A stretch of 44,456 bases of DNA from an uncultured Prevotella sp. Lineage in GTDB: Bacteria > Bacteroidota > Bacteroidia > Bacteroidales > Bacteroidaceae. A program made the translations under genes and the position numbers. Under the pieces are notes generated by a model, which saw only the letters and a list, made by a program, of their open reading frames with translations, was not told where the DNA came from and searched no databases. This document shows, piece by piece, positions 25,458-33,993 of this stretch (positions are counted from its first letter, which is position 1; each line of letters starts with the position of its first letter). The stretch covers positions 1 to 44,456 of the forward strand of contig CAJOGK010000046.1 in the NCBI GenBank assembly GCA_905234145.1, given 5' to 3'.

Positions 25458-28204
25458 GATTCGAATAAATTTTGCTTATGCTTTCTGGCTTCCTCAAGGG
25501 ATACCAGTGATTCTTGTTGTTGCTGATAATTTTCACGCAGTTGCTGATATTTCTCTGAGAGTTCTTGTTCTATCTGCTGTTCTTCGTTCATCAGTCGAGC
25601 TGCAACAATCGCATTCTGCGAAGCATCCTTCAACCATACTACAGGGCCACCATATACAGGAGCAATCTTTAAGGCTACATGGAGTTCGCTCGTGGTAGCA
25701 CCACCTATCATAATAGGGATATTCATCCCAGCTCGTTGCAATTCTTTCGCGACATTTACCATCTCTTCAAGACTTGGTGTTATCAAACCACTCAGTCCGA
25801 TAATGTCTACATGCTCTTCGATGGCTTTACGAACAATTTGTTCTGCCGGTACCATCACACCCATATCGATAATCTCGTAGTTGTTGCAAGCCATCACAAC
25901 ACTTACGATATTCTTTCCGATGTCATGTACATCACCTTTCACCGTAGCCAAAAGTACCTTTCCAGCATGCTTGTTATTATCCGTTTTCTCCGCCTCAATA
26001 TAAGGCTGCAGAATGGTAACAGCTTGCTTCATCGTGCGCGCAGTCTTTACCACCTGCGGCAAAAACATTTTTCCCTGACCAAACAACTCTCCCACGGTAT
26101 TCATGCCTGCCATCAGTGGTCCTTCAATGATATTCACGGCATGCGGATATTTTTCGAGAGCTTCATGCAAATAGGCCTCCAAATGATCGCCTATGCCTTT
26201 GATGAGCGATTGCGATAATTTTTCCTCTACACTTAGCGATGATGGAATCTCTTCTTTACTAACAAGATTCGTTCCTACACTACCTTCCTTCGTATTCGAT
26301 TCCATCAACTTGTTTGCCAAATCGATAAGATGCTCTGATGCATGCTCATGCCGATTCAGAATCACATCCTCAATTATATTCAGATAATCTTGAGGAATAT
26401 CATTGTAAGTTACTTTTGTTGAGGGATTTACAATTCCGAAATCCATGCCTTTTTGAATCGCATGATAAAGGAATACAGCATGCATCGCCTCGCGGATGTA
26501 ATTATTGCCCCTGAACGAAAACGACAGATTGCTGACACCACCACTGATATGTGCACCTGGCAGATTTCGATGGATCCATTCCACAGCTTTAATATAGTCT
26601 GCAGCATAAGCATCATGTTCTGCCATACCTGTAGCAACTGCTAAAATATTTGGATCGAAAATGATATCCAGTGGATTCATACCCACCTTTTCTACCAACA
26701 GTCTATAGGCTCTTTCAGCAATTTCAATCCTGCGTTCAAAACTAGTAGCCTGTCCTTGCTCATCGAAGCACATAACCACTACTGCAGCTCCATAGCGCTT
26801 CACGTCAAGGGCATGTTCGATGAACTTTTCTTCGCCCTCTTTCAATGAGATGGAGTTGACGATGCTCTTTCCCTGCACGCACTTCAAGCCTGCACGAATC
26901 ACCTCCCAATCTGAAGAGTCGATCATCACTGGCTCACGCGCAATATCAGGTTCTGCTGCCATCATATTCAAGAAGTTCACCATCTCAGCTTTGGCATCCA
27001 GCAGACCATCATCCATATTGATATCAATCACCAATGCACCGTCCGATACTTGTTTACGAGCGATGCCAAGGGCTTCATCATAGTTCTTTTCCTTTATGAG
27101 TCGGAGGAATTTCCTGGAACCTGCCACATTACAACGTTCACCTACATTTACGAATTGTACTTCGGGTGTTACATTGAGCAGTTCCAATCCACTCAGCCAC
27201 ATCGTCGTGGGTTTTGCGCATGGCACATGTGGCTTTTTACCTACTACTAGAGGACAATAGGCAGCAATAAACGTTTCGTCGGTACCACAACATCCACCAA
27301 TGATGTTTACTAGGCCTTCATCTACCAGTTCTCCCATCTTGGGAGCCATGGTCTCGGCTGTCTCATCATAGAGTCCCATCGAGTTAGGCAAACCTGCATT
27401 GGGATAGGCACTAATATAATAAGGTGCAATCCGACTTAATTCTCGCAAGAATGGCTTCATCTGTGTCGCACCAAACGAACAATTCAGTCCCACAGAGAAA
27501 ATGGGATATGTACTGATGCTGGCAAGAAAAGCCTCCAGAGTCTGACCACTTAAGGTGCGTCCTGCCAAATCGCTGATGGTTACAGAGAGCATAATGGGCA
27601 ACGTTTTATCCAGTCGTTGCATCACCTGCATCGCAGCATCAATAGCCACCTTTGCATTCAATGTGTCGAAGATGGTCTCTATCAGAATGGCATCTACCCC
27701 ACCATTAATGAGTCCTTCCATCTGCTCTTCATAAGCCAGAAGCAACTCGTCGTATGTCATATCTCTCCGGGCAGGATTGCTTACATCGGGCGATATTGAA
27801 CATGTTTTATTGGTAGGACCTACAGAACCTGCCACAAATCGAGGCCTGTCATCTGTAGAAAACTCATCAGCTGCTTTCCTGGCTAATTTGGCACCTTCAA
27901 GTGCCATTTCGTAGGCAGTATCTTCTAAATGATAATCTGCTTGCGATATGCGCTGACTACTAAATGTATTAGTGGCGATAATATCAGCGCCAGCTTGTAG
28001 ATACAGGCGATGGATGTCTAGTATCACATCTGGTCGTGTCAGCGATAGGATATCATTATTGCCTTTCAGTTGTCCCTCAAGATGCGTGAAGCGATCACCA
28101 CGGAAATCTTCTTCCGTCAGATGATAGGTCTGTATTTTAGTACCCATCGCTCCATCGAGGATGAGTATTCTTTCTTTGATAATATCGTTAAGTCTGCTTC
28201 TCAC
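25454..28204 (-). CDS. metH: Cobalamin-dependent methionine synthase MetH lacking the reactivation domain
   Basis: A 916-aa cytosolic enzyme that moves a methyl group from methyltetrahydrofolate through cobalamin to homocysteine. The homocysteine domain (1-~320) has zinc-site cysteines 242 and 305/306 (GLNCSFGA, IGGCCGTDE). The pterin domain spans ~350-610 (FVNVGERCNVAGSRKF), the cap ~650-740, and the B12 domain ~745-885 with His760 in DVHDIGKNIV as cobalt ligand. The ~300-aa C-terminal AdoMet/reactivation domain of E. coli MetH (~1,227 aa) is missing. The stop overlaps the glycosidase start, so no room remains for it. Confidence 0.94.
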   Translation of the reverse strand: MRSRLNDIIKERILILDGAMGTKIQTYHLTEEDFRGDRFTHLEGQLKGNNDILSLTRPDVILDIHRLYLQAGADIIATNTFSSQRISQADYHLEDTAYEMALEGAKLARKAADEFSTDDRPRFVAGSVGPTNKTCSISPDVSNPARRDMTYDELLLAYEEQMEGLINGGVDAILIETIFDTLNAKVAIDAAMQVMQRLDKTLPIMLSVTISDLAGRTLSGQTLEAFLASISTYPIFSVGLNCSFGATQMKPFLRELSRIAPYYISAYPNAGLPNSMGLYDETAETMAPKMGELVDEGLVNIIGGCCGTDETFIAAYCPLVVGKKPHVPCAKPTTMWLSGLELLNVTPEVQFVNVGERCNVAGSRKFLRLIKEKNYDEALGIARKQVSDGALVIDINMDDGLLDAKAEMVNFLNMMAAEPDIAREPVMIDSSDWEVIRAGLKCVQGKSIVNSISLKEGEEKFIEHALDVKRYGAAVVVMCFDEQGQATSFERRIEIAERAYRLLVEKVGMNPLDIIFDPNILAVATGMAEHDAYAADYIKAVEWIHRNLPGAHISGGVSNLSFSFRGNNYIREAMHAVFLYHAIQKGMDFGIVNPSTKVTYNDIPQDYLNIIEDVILNRHEHASEHLIDLANKLMESNTKEGSVGTNLVSKEEIPSSLSVEEKLSQSLIKGIGDHLEAYLHEALEKYPHAVNIIEGPLMAGMNTVGELFGQGKMFLPQVVKTARTMKQAVTILQPYIEAEKTDNNKHAGKVLLATVKGDVHDIGKNIVSVVMACNNYEIIDMGVMVPAEQIVRKAIEEHVDIIGLSGLITPSLEEMVNVAKELQRAGMNIPIMIGGATTSELHVALKIAPVYGGPVVWLKDASQNAIVAARLMNEEQQIEQELSEKYQQLRENYQQQQESLVSLEEARKHKQNLFES

Positions 28205-28211
28205 AATCTTA

Positions 28212-28694
28212 CTACTTATAAACCTTCATTGCACGATCCATCTCTCTGCGGTCTTCCTTCTCTTTCAGAGTCTGACGCTTATCAAACTCCTTCTTACCTT
28301 TACACAGGGCAATATCCATCTTAGCACGTCCCTTGTCATCAATAAACACCAAGAGGGGTACGATGGTGTAACCCGTCTGTTTGGTAGCACTGGCCAGACT
28401 TCTGATTTCCTTTTTCGTAAGCAGCAGTTTGCGATCACGCTTCATTTCGTGATTATTGTATGAGCCATAGAAATAAGGGCTTATGCTCATACCCTTTACC
28501 CACAGTTCACCATTAATAATGGTACAATAGGTATCCACCAGACTGGCCTTGCCAAGACGGATGGATTTGATCTCCGTTCCTGTCAGTACAATACCAGCCG
28601 TATAGGTCTCAATGAAGAAATATTCAAATGAGGCCTTCTTATTCTTAATCTGTATCGGGCTCTTTTTCCTGAGCTGTTCTTCTGCTTTATTCAA
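28212..28694 (-). CDS. smpB: SsrA-binding protein SmpB
   Basis: A 160-aa protein that binds tmRNA and takes it to stalled ribosomes for trans-translation. Conserved stretches are [35 protein letters not shown], read in two parts at ~19-53, then [28 protein letters not shown] and a basic tail ([14 protein letters not shown]) that enters the mRNA channel. Length is normal. It lies 23 nt after the DUF4375 gene and 7 nt before metH. The ssrA gene is not seen in this window. Confidence 0.95.
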   Translation of the reverse strand: MNKAEEQLRKKSPIQIKNKKASFEYFFIETYTAGIVLTGTEIKSIRLGKASLVDTYCTIINGELWVKGMSISPYFYGSYNNHEMKRDRKLLLTKKEIRSLASATKQTGYTIVPLLVFIDDKGRAKMDIALCKGKKEFDKRQTLKEKEDRREMDRAMKVYK

Positions 28695-28717
28695 CGCTTT
28701 CTAACTTTAAATCTTAC

Positions 28718-29224
28718 TTATTCGACGATCTTTGCGAATTTCTCCAGATGGTCGTCGATATAGTGTGCTATATCTTCTGTCCAAACCTCTTCGTTCTCAA
28801 TAAACTTATCATCGAGATCCTCGAAATCAGGAAACTGTTCAAAGAGTGCCATAAATTCTTCATCGCTCATTTCCTTTTCTATCTTCTCACGATGTTTCAG
28901 CCAAAGCGTATGGGCATCGTATACCAGTTTCGAGGGTTCTCGCATCTCCCACTGGCGCAGGGCTTTTGCAAATGGATTCTTAAAGATGAAAGGTCCGTAG
29001 CCATTATAGATCAGTTGTACAAAACCGCCATCCATCAACTCGTCATGCAATATTTCCCATGAGAGCAATGTGATTTGGTCAGCATTCAACTCACCCATGT
29101 TTTCTGCTGTAAGATCACCTCCAATGGCATCGTGTATAGCTTTCGTAAACACGCCAATGAAAGCGTCCATTCCTTCCATCGCTGCCTTCTGCAGGTCAGC
29201 ATCTTTTACGATTACCTCTATCAT
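28718..29224 (-). CDS. DUF4375 (DMP19-like) acidic protein
   Basis: A 168-aa strongly acidic protein. The segment LSWEILHDELMDGGFVQLIYNGYG corresponds to the conserved DUF4375 core (E..NGGF.QF..N..G), read here at ~54-77. The C-terminal half is rich in D and E (SDEEFMALFEQFPDFEDLDD). The family includes the Neisseria DNA-mimic protein DMP19, which blocks a DNA-binding repressor. Whether this copy mimics DNA is an inference from acidity and family. It lies between the MBL hydrolase (7 nt) and smpB (23 nt). Confidence 0.72.
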   Translation of the reverse strand: MIEVIVKDADLQKAAMEGMDAFIGVFTKAIHDAIGGDLTAENMGELNADQITLLSWEILHDELMDGGFVQLIYNGYGPFIFKNPFAKALRQWEMREPSKLVYDAHTLWLKHREKIEKEMSDEEFMALFEQFPDFEDLDDKFIENEEVWTEDIAHYIDDHLEKFAKIVE

Positions 29225-29231
29225 ATCTTCA

Positions 29232-30035
29232 TCATGTTAATTCATACATACCTGTTGGCATCTGGCGCTTCAGCACCTCTAACTCCAGATCTTTACCTGG
29301 TATCACACCATGGTCTCTCAAGATTGCTTCCACTGTCTTGCGCGCCAACTCAGGATGATTATTCTCCTCACTCAGATGGCAGAGCCATACATGCTTCAGG
29401 TTTTCTGTCATATTCTCTACCAGTGCCTTACCGCATTCAGCATTCGACAAGTGACCAGTACCACTCAGTATGCGCTCCTTAAGATACACGGGATAGGGGC
29501 CGTTCTTCAACATCTCGACATCATGATTTGCCTCTATCACAAGATAATTAGCGCGATAGATGGCTGCTTTGATATCATCTGTAATACGACCCACATCCGT
29601 CAGTATCGTAAAGGTACAACCTTCTACTTGAATCTCATAACCAACATTCTCGCTGGCATCGTGAGGCACAGGAATAGGCGTCACTATAAAGTATCCCAGT
29701 TGAACAGGCTGTTGAGGGATCAGAATCTGTTTCATCTCACTTGCCACCTTGCGTGCTACACAGTAGTTCTGATCAATACCTTTATGCACCAGTTTGGTAG
29801 CATATACGGGTACCTTATAGTCATGACTGAATGATCCTACCGACTTAATATGGTCTGCATGATCATGGGTAATCAGCACACGCTTTACACTATTCAGCTG
29901 TACGCCATAGTCTTTGCAGTGCTTCTTAAGTGTGCGTATTCCTACGCCGATATCTATGATTAATGCGTCTGTCGCAGTGCTCAAGTAATAGCAATTACCG
30001 CTGCTACTGCTACCAAACGATATGAATTTTAACAT
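29232..30035 (-). CDS. MBL-fold metallo-hydrolase (WalJ/YycJ-like)
   Basis: A 267-aa metallo-beta-lactamase-fold protein. The start FISFGSSSSGNCYYL and the metal motif THDHADH (56-62) are typical of the YycJ/WalJ group. Further ligand positions are PVPHDASENVGY and IEANHDVEML, and LSGTGHLSNAECG is a conserved late motif. Members are probably nucleases or phosphodiesterases acting in the cytosol. Here it heads the operon MBL-DUF4375-smpB-metH-GHL10-lipoprotein, with a -7 box 22 nt upstream. Confidence 0.87.
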   Translation of the reverse strand: MLKFISFGSSSSGNCYYLSTATDALIIDIGVGIRTLKKHCKDYGVQLNSVKRVLITHDHADHIKSVGSFSHDYKVPVYATKLVHKGIDQNYCVARKVASEMKQILIPQQPVQLGYFIVTPIPVPHDASENVGYEIQVEGCTFTILTDVGRITDDIKAAIYRANYLVIEANHDVEMLKNGPYPVYLKERILSGTGHLSNAECGKALVENMTENLKHVWLCHLSEENNHPELARKTVEAILRDHGVIPGKDLELEVLKRQMPTGMYELT

Positions 30036-30056
30036 GTCGATTTTTTAATTTTAGTG

Positions 30057-30064
30057 CAAAGGTA
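30057..30064 (-). promoter_or_regulatory. -7 box of the MBL-smpB-metH operon
   Basis: TACCTTTG on the minus strand (complement 30057-30064), predicting a start near 30050 and a ~15-nt leader. The expected -33 region falls within a heptanucleotide array and has no TTG. Confidence 0.6.
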
Positions 30065-30075
30065 CGAAAAAGAAA

Positions 30076-30103
30076 TGAAAAGCGTTAAGCGAAAAGTGAA
30101 AAA
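30076..30103. repeat. Degenerate heptanucleotide array, unit TGAAAAG, four units
   Basis: Four 7-nt units start at 30076, 30083, 30090 and 30097 (TGAAAAG, CGTTAAG, CGAAAAG, TGAAAAA). It lies upstream of the MBL gene start and downstream of the tamL stop, and occupies the region where the MBL promoter upstream element should be. The unit is close to the complement of the TTTTCAC array at 13448. Confidence 0.55.
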
Positions 30104-30133
30104 TTAACTATCACTAACAATACACGTACATAT

Positions 30134-32353
30134 TTAGAATGGCAGACCTACAGCAAAATGGAATGCCAAGTCTCTGCTCAGTCGTGGATGAATTACAGGG
30201 AAATGTTCTTCGTTTTCATTTTTATAGGCAGGATTAATGGCTTTCATACCCAAGTCAAATCGTAAGATAAAGTAATCAAAGTTCAGACGGAGTCCCAGAC
30301 CATAGCTTACGGCCATCTCATCTATCAGACTCTTGAGGGTAAATCTGCCGCCTGGTTGCTCATCATAATCTCTAATCGTCCATATATTACCTGCATCAAG
30401 GAATAAAGCACCGCCAAACTTCCAAAAGAGATGTGTGCGGTATTCCAGATTCAAATCCAACTTTATATCACCCGTCTGTGTAATAAAGTTTATTTTGTTG
30501 TCTTTGTCCTTATAGCTGCCAGGGCCCAGACTTCTCACGCTCCAGCCTCTCACGCTGTTAGCTCCTCCAGAAAAGTATCTTTTCTCGAAAGGCAATACTT
30601 TGCTGTTGCCATAAGGATAAGCAATACCAATACCGATATGCGCCACCAACTGATCTCTTTTGTTTTTAATCAGTTGATAGGATAATTCAAAATCACCTTT
30701 TACATACTGAGCATAGGCTATGTTAAACACACGATAAAAATCACTGTCCTTCCTTGCCTCACTAAATAATTTGTTCCATAGATATAGTAAATTGCCTGCT
30801 GTTTCAAAATGTGTCTTCAGCGCAAACTGACCATTGTTATAGGCATAGCCAAATCCTGTGCGCATGATAAACAAATCCTCGTAATTATACTTTAGAATCA
30901 CGTTCGAGTTAGACGTATTATCCAAGTACTCACGCTTAAAGGTCTCACTGATCCAAGGCATGAATACGTAATTGATATCCAACAAATCCAGGCGATAACT
31001 ATCATTGTGATACTGATTTTGCCATTGATAGCGCCATCCTGCAGAGAGCACACGACGGTGAAACTCTGGACGGTCTTGGGAATCAAACGAGATAGAAACC
31101 TCACTCGACGATATGATTCTGCGACGTATATCCTGACTCAAGAATGGGAAGATGAATCGTGGGAACGACAGCCTGCTCTCTATGCTGTATTCGAAAAAGT
31201 CTTGATTACGATAACCCTCTAGGCCGCGAATCGCTTCGTAGGCACCACGCAACTGTACACTAAAGGTTTCCGAACCTCTGAATAGGTTCTTATTCTGATA
31301 GGTTAATGAAATCGCTGCACCTAAATCTCCTGACGTGTTTGTACCCTCTGGCTGGAAACTGATACTCGATGGCTTATTGGTTTGTATCGTCACTTTGGCA
31401 TCCATCTCATTCGTATTGGGTACAGGCTGGAAGGCGATATTGGTAAACTTTACAGCTCCTAGTCGTCCAAAGTGGTTATATGTGTTTTGCAATGCTGAGG
31501 CTGAATAAAGTTCTCCTTCCTTTAAGAAAGTATTTTCTTCAAGCACATGTCTTCTCAGATGAATCAACGTATCGTCGGGCATACCGCTTTCGAAGATGAC
31601 ATGACGGATGTTATAGCGCGAATGGAGCGTATCTGGTCTGCCCTCTCGCTGATAGGGATGAAGTACCAGTGTCAGGTCTACTTTCTTAGCCTCTGTATCT
31701 TTCTGTGCCCGATAGGTCACAAACTCTTTATGGAATCTGAAATAGCCGTTGTCTTGCAGAAAATCTGTAATTCTGGAGCGCTCATGGCTCAATGCATCCA
31801 CACTGAATTGATCGCCAGCATGTATACGAGGCTTCTCATCTGCTAACAATCGGGCTATTACCGAATCTTTGATATCGATATTGAACTCGCGTATATAATA
31901 AGGTTTACCAGGATGGAGCACATAGATGGCATCAAGTTTCTTTTTCTTCTGATTCGTAAACAATTCCACTTGCGCATCCAGATAACCCAGATTTTGCAAG
32001 GCTTGCTGTAAATCCATACAGGTGTTTTGCGCATGGAGGGTATCGTAGATCACAGGAGATTCACCCATTGACCAAAGCAACTTGTTCACCCAGGTACTGT
32101 CTTTACCTGCTATCGCCCATACGCCCAATGGTATTTTAAAGGTAGAAAACCAGCGTGAATTTTCTTTTTGTCTTACATAGCTTTTTAGTTGGGCCGTATT
32201 CACGTCCTTATACTTACCGTCAGCTACTACTCTCACCTTGTTAAGCATATAGCTATCATCAGGTAAGTCGCGCGAGGCCGAGCAGCCGTATAGTGTAAGT
32301 ACACCTGCTAAAACGGGTATATAGAGCCAAAAGCGGAGCTTCATCTTCAACAT
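30134..32353 (-). CDS. tamL: TamL-type lipidated BamA/TamA-family outer-membrane protein
   Basis: A 739-aa Omp85-family protein. It begins with a lipoprotein signal and lipobox (LTLYGCS, Cys24), the feature that separates Bacteroidota TamL from TamA. POTRA-like repeats follow from ~100 to 340 (PYYIREFNIDIKDS, then YNIRHVIFESGMPDD). A C-terminal 16-strand barrel is expected from ~345 (FRGSETFSVQLRGAYEAIRG, FSGGANSVRGWSVRSLGPG) and ends in HFAVGLPF with terminal Phe. TamL inserts or assembles outer-membrane components. Its usual partner TamB is not adjacent. No gene follows closely, so it looks monocistronic. Confidence 0.88.
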   Translation of the reverse strand: MLKMKLRFWLYIPVLAGVLTLYGCSASRDLPDDSYMLNKVRVVADGKYKDVNTAQLKSYVRQKENSRWFSTFKIPLGVWAIAGKDSTWVNKLLWSMGESPVIYDTLHAQNTCMDLQQALQNLGYLDAQVELFTNQKKKKLDAIYVLHPGKPYYIREFNIDIKDSVIARLLADEKPRIHAGDQFSVDALSHERSRITDFLQDNGYFRFHKEFVTYRAQKDTEAKKVDLTLVLHPYQREGRPDTLHSRYNIRHVIFESGMPDDTLIHLRRHVLEENTFLKEGELYSASALQNTYNHFGRLGAVKFTNIAFQPVPNTNEMDAKVTIQTNKPSSISFQPEGTNTSGDLGAAISLTYQNKNLFRGSETFSVQLRGAYEAIRGLEGYRNQDFFEYSIESRLSFPRFIFPFLSQDIRRRIISSSEVSISFDSQDRPEFHRRVLSAGWRYQWQNQYHNDSYRLDLLDINYVFMPWISETFKREYLDNTSNSNVILKYNYEDLFIMRTGFGYAYNNGQFALKTHFETAGNLLYLWNKLFSEARKDSDFYRVFNIAYAQYVKGDFELSYQLIKNKRDQLVAHIGIGIAYPYGNSKVLPFEKRYFSGGANSVRGWSVRSLGPGSYKDKDNKINFITQTGDIKLDLNLEYRTHLFWKFGGALFLDAGNIWTIRDYDEQPGGRFTLKSLIDEMAVSYGLGLRLNFDYFILRFDLGMKAINPAYKNENEEHFPVIHPRLSRDLAFHFAVGLPF

Positions 32354-32366
32354 TCTTCCTTATAAG

Positions 32367-32397
32367 TTGCAAATTTACGAATAAATTCTTAACTTTG
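32367..32397 (+). promoter_or_regulatory. Promoter of the RNA methyltransferase gene
   Basis: TTG at 32367-32369, a 20-nt spacer and TAACTTTG at 32390-32397. The start near 32403 leaves a ~20-nt leader before the ATG at 32424. Confidence 0.72.
32370..32377 (-). promoter_or_regulatory. -7 box of tamL, abutting the divergent promoter
   Basis: TAAATTTG on the minus strand (complement 32370-32377), 16 nt upstream of the tamL ATG. It directly abuts the plus-strand -33 TTG, so the two RNA polymerases cannot bind at once. Confidence 0.55.
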
Positions 32398-32423
32398 CAC
32401 ATGAATTAACGACTTTTTTGAAA

Positions 32424-33176
32424 ATGATTAGTAAAAACCAGTTGAAATATGTGCGCCAGTTCGAACAAAAGAAGTTTCGTAAGCGCGAAGGTCTTTTTGT
32501 TGCAGAGGGCATCAAGGTGGTAGGTGATCTGATGCAACGCTACCAACCCAAGATGCTTTTTGCCACACACGACTATCTTAATGCGCACCCATTTCATAAT
32601 GCTGATTTCGAGATCATCGAGGTAACTGCCGATGAACTGATACGTCTTAGTTTCCAGCAGCATCCCCAGCAAGTCCTCGCCCTCTTCCCCATCCCAACTA
32701 TAAACTATAATCTCTCAACTATAAACAATAAACTCTCCCTCGCTCTCGATGGTGTGCAAGATCCTGGCAATCTTGGTACCATTATCCGCATTGCAGATTG
32801 GTTTGGTATTGAGACGATCTTCTGCAGTGAAGATACCGTCGATGCCTGGAATCCAAAAGTGGTTCAAGCTACGATGGGCAGTATCTCGCGCGTGAACCTT
32901 ATATATATTAACCTGCCTCAAATGCTGGATAACCTCCCAGCCGATTTTCCTGTCTATGGTACTTTCCTCGATGGCAGGAATATCTACGAAGAACCTCTCT
33001 CACAAGAAGGTCTGATAATTATGGGTAATGAGGGAAATGGTATTTCTGATGCTGTTCGCTCGCGTGTTAATCGTCGTTTATTGATACCCGATTTCCATCA
33101 GGGTGAAACGGCCGATAGTCTGAATGTGGCGATAGCAACTGCTATTACCTGTTCCGAATTCCGTCGTCGGAAATAG
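32424..33176 (+). CDS. TrmH/SpoU-family RNA 2'-O-methyltransferase
   Basis: A 250-aa protein. The N-terminal ~75 residues (KNQLKYVRQFEQKKFRKREGLFVAEG, read at 4-29) form the RNA-binding domain of RlmB/TsnR-like enzymes. The SPOUT domain carries motif 1 DGVQDPGNLGTIIR (109-122), motif 2 IIMGNEGNGIS and motif 3 SLNVAIATAI, which make the knotted SAM site. It methylates a ribose in rRNA or tRNA. The target is unknown. I start at ATG 32424 rather than the TTG two codons before. Residues 92-105 in the interdomain linker are a duplicated heptapeptide encoded by a heptanucleotide array. Confidence 0.9.
   Translation: MISKNQLKYVRQFEQKKFRKREGLFVAEGIKVVGDLMQRYQPKMLFATHDYLNAHPFHNADFEIIEVTADELIRLSFQQHPQQVLALFPIPTINYNLSTINNKLSLALDGVQDPGNLGTIIRIADWFGIETIFCSEDTVDAWNPKVVQATMGSISRVNLIYINLPQMLDNLPADFPVYGTFLDGRNIYEEPLSQEGLIIMGNEGNGISDAVRSRVNRRLLIPDFHQGETADSLNVAIATAITCSEFRRRK
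32696..32737 (+). repeat. Heptanucleotide array inside the RNA methyltransferase gene, unit AACTATA
   Basis: Six 7-nt units start at 32696, 32703, 32710, 32717, 32724 and 32731. Units 1, 2 and 4 are exactly AACTATA and unit 5 is AACAATA. As a higher-order pattern this is two near-identical 21-nt blocks (two mismatches), translated in frame as TINYNLS and TINNKLS at residues 92-98 and 99-105. Confidence 0.8.
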
Positions 33177-33180
33177 AAGC

Positions 33181-33993
33181 TTAATGTTCACTATAGGCTT
33201 TCTCGCCTATGGTTTCCTGCGATCCCAGTGTCATCTGTCGCAGGTCGTAATATGAACCGTTGTAGATATTAAAATCCACATTACCTTTAATACCTGGTAA
33301 TCTACCTACATCGGTATGCTGCCAAAACTTCCATTCGCCCTTATATTCAAGTGAGTCTACGTAGTAGTGGGCTATCCAGTAGGGATATTGGTCAAATATC
33401 GAATCGTTCAGGTAGCGCATCTTAAATTTGAAATAGGTATAGATGATGGGCTTAACCTTATAATAATGCTCCACCATATCGAGCCAGAGGTGTACCGAAC
33501 TCTTAAACTCTTCGTCTGTCTGGTTTTGTGGTTTATGCTCCACGTCAAGTACAGGTGGCAAATCACCATTCTCCAGTTTCACGGTTTTCATAAAGTGTGT
33601 AGCCTGCTGATAGGCTGGCGTATGAACACTGTAAAAGTGGTAGGCACCACGTGTAAACCCGTGCTCGCGAGCTTGATAAAAGTTATCATTGAAGTTACGG
33701 TCTGTCTGCGTAGAACCTTCTGTAGCTTTAATCATCACAAAGCGGATAGGACAATCGTTGATAGAACCGTTATCCTTCAACTCATCCCAGTCGATACGTC
33801 CCTGATGGTGCGAAATATCAATACCGTGAATCTCATAGCCTTCAGGATAGCTTACGTCACCATAGAGTGCGCGCCATCTGAATCCGAATGGACTAACAAA
33901 GAAATAATAGAAGAACCAGATATAACCAGCCACGATACCAGCACCCCCAATCCACCATGTCCACGACGGCATTTTCTGTAAAAGCCGTATCAC
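33181..33993 (-). CDS. Membrane-anchored GH25 family lysozyme-like muramidase
   Basis: A protein of up to 270 aa with one N-terminal transmembrane helix (about 13-33), then a GH25 (Chalaropsis-type lysozyme) domain. The catalytic acids are Asp59 (GIDISHHQG), Asp150 and Glu152 (PVLDVEHK). The fold motifs FVMIKATEGS and GAYHFYSV are also present. It would cut the glycan of peptidoglycan from the periplasmic face. The start is uncertain: GTG at 33993 lies within a strong hairpin and ATG at 33972 (MPSWTWW) lies just after it. The open frame continues upstream with a basic stretch (RRKRPGVV) but has no ATG. It converges with the methyltransferase gene, 4 nt apart. Confidence 0.88.
   Translation of the reverse strand: MIRLLQKMPSWTWWIGGAGIVAGYIWFFYYFFVSPFGFRWRALYGDVSYPEGYEIHGIDISHHQGRIDWDELKDNGSINDCPIRFVMIKATEGSTQTDRNFNDNFYQAREHGFTRGAYHFYSVHTPAYQQATHFMKTVKLENGDLPPVLDVEHKPQNQTDEEFKSSVHLWLDMVEHYYKVKPIIYTYFKFKMRYLNDSIFDQYPYWIAHYYVDSLEYKGEWKFWQHTDVGRLPGIKGNVDFNIYNGSYYDLRQMTLGSQETIGEKAYSEH

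Noticed and set aside
33191..33212. Terminator hairpin for the RNA methyltransferase gene
   Set aside because: A short stem (core ATAGGC/GCCTAT) exists but lies within the GH25 coding end and lacks a T-run, so the evidence is too weak.
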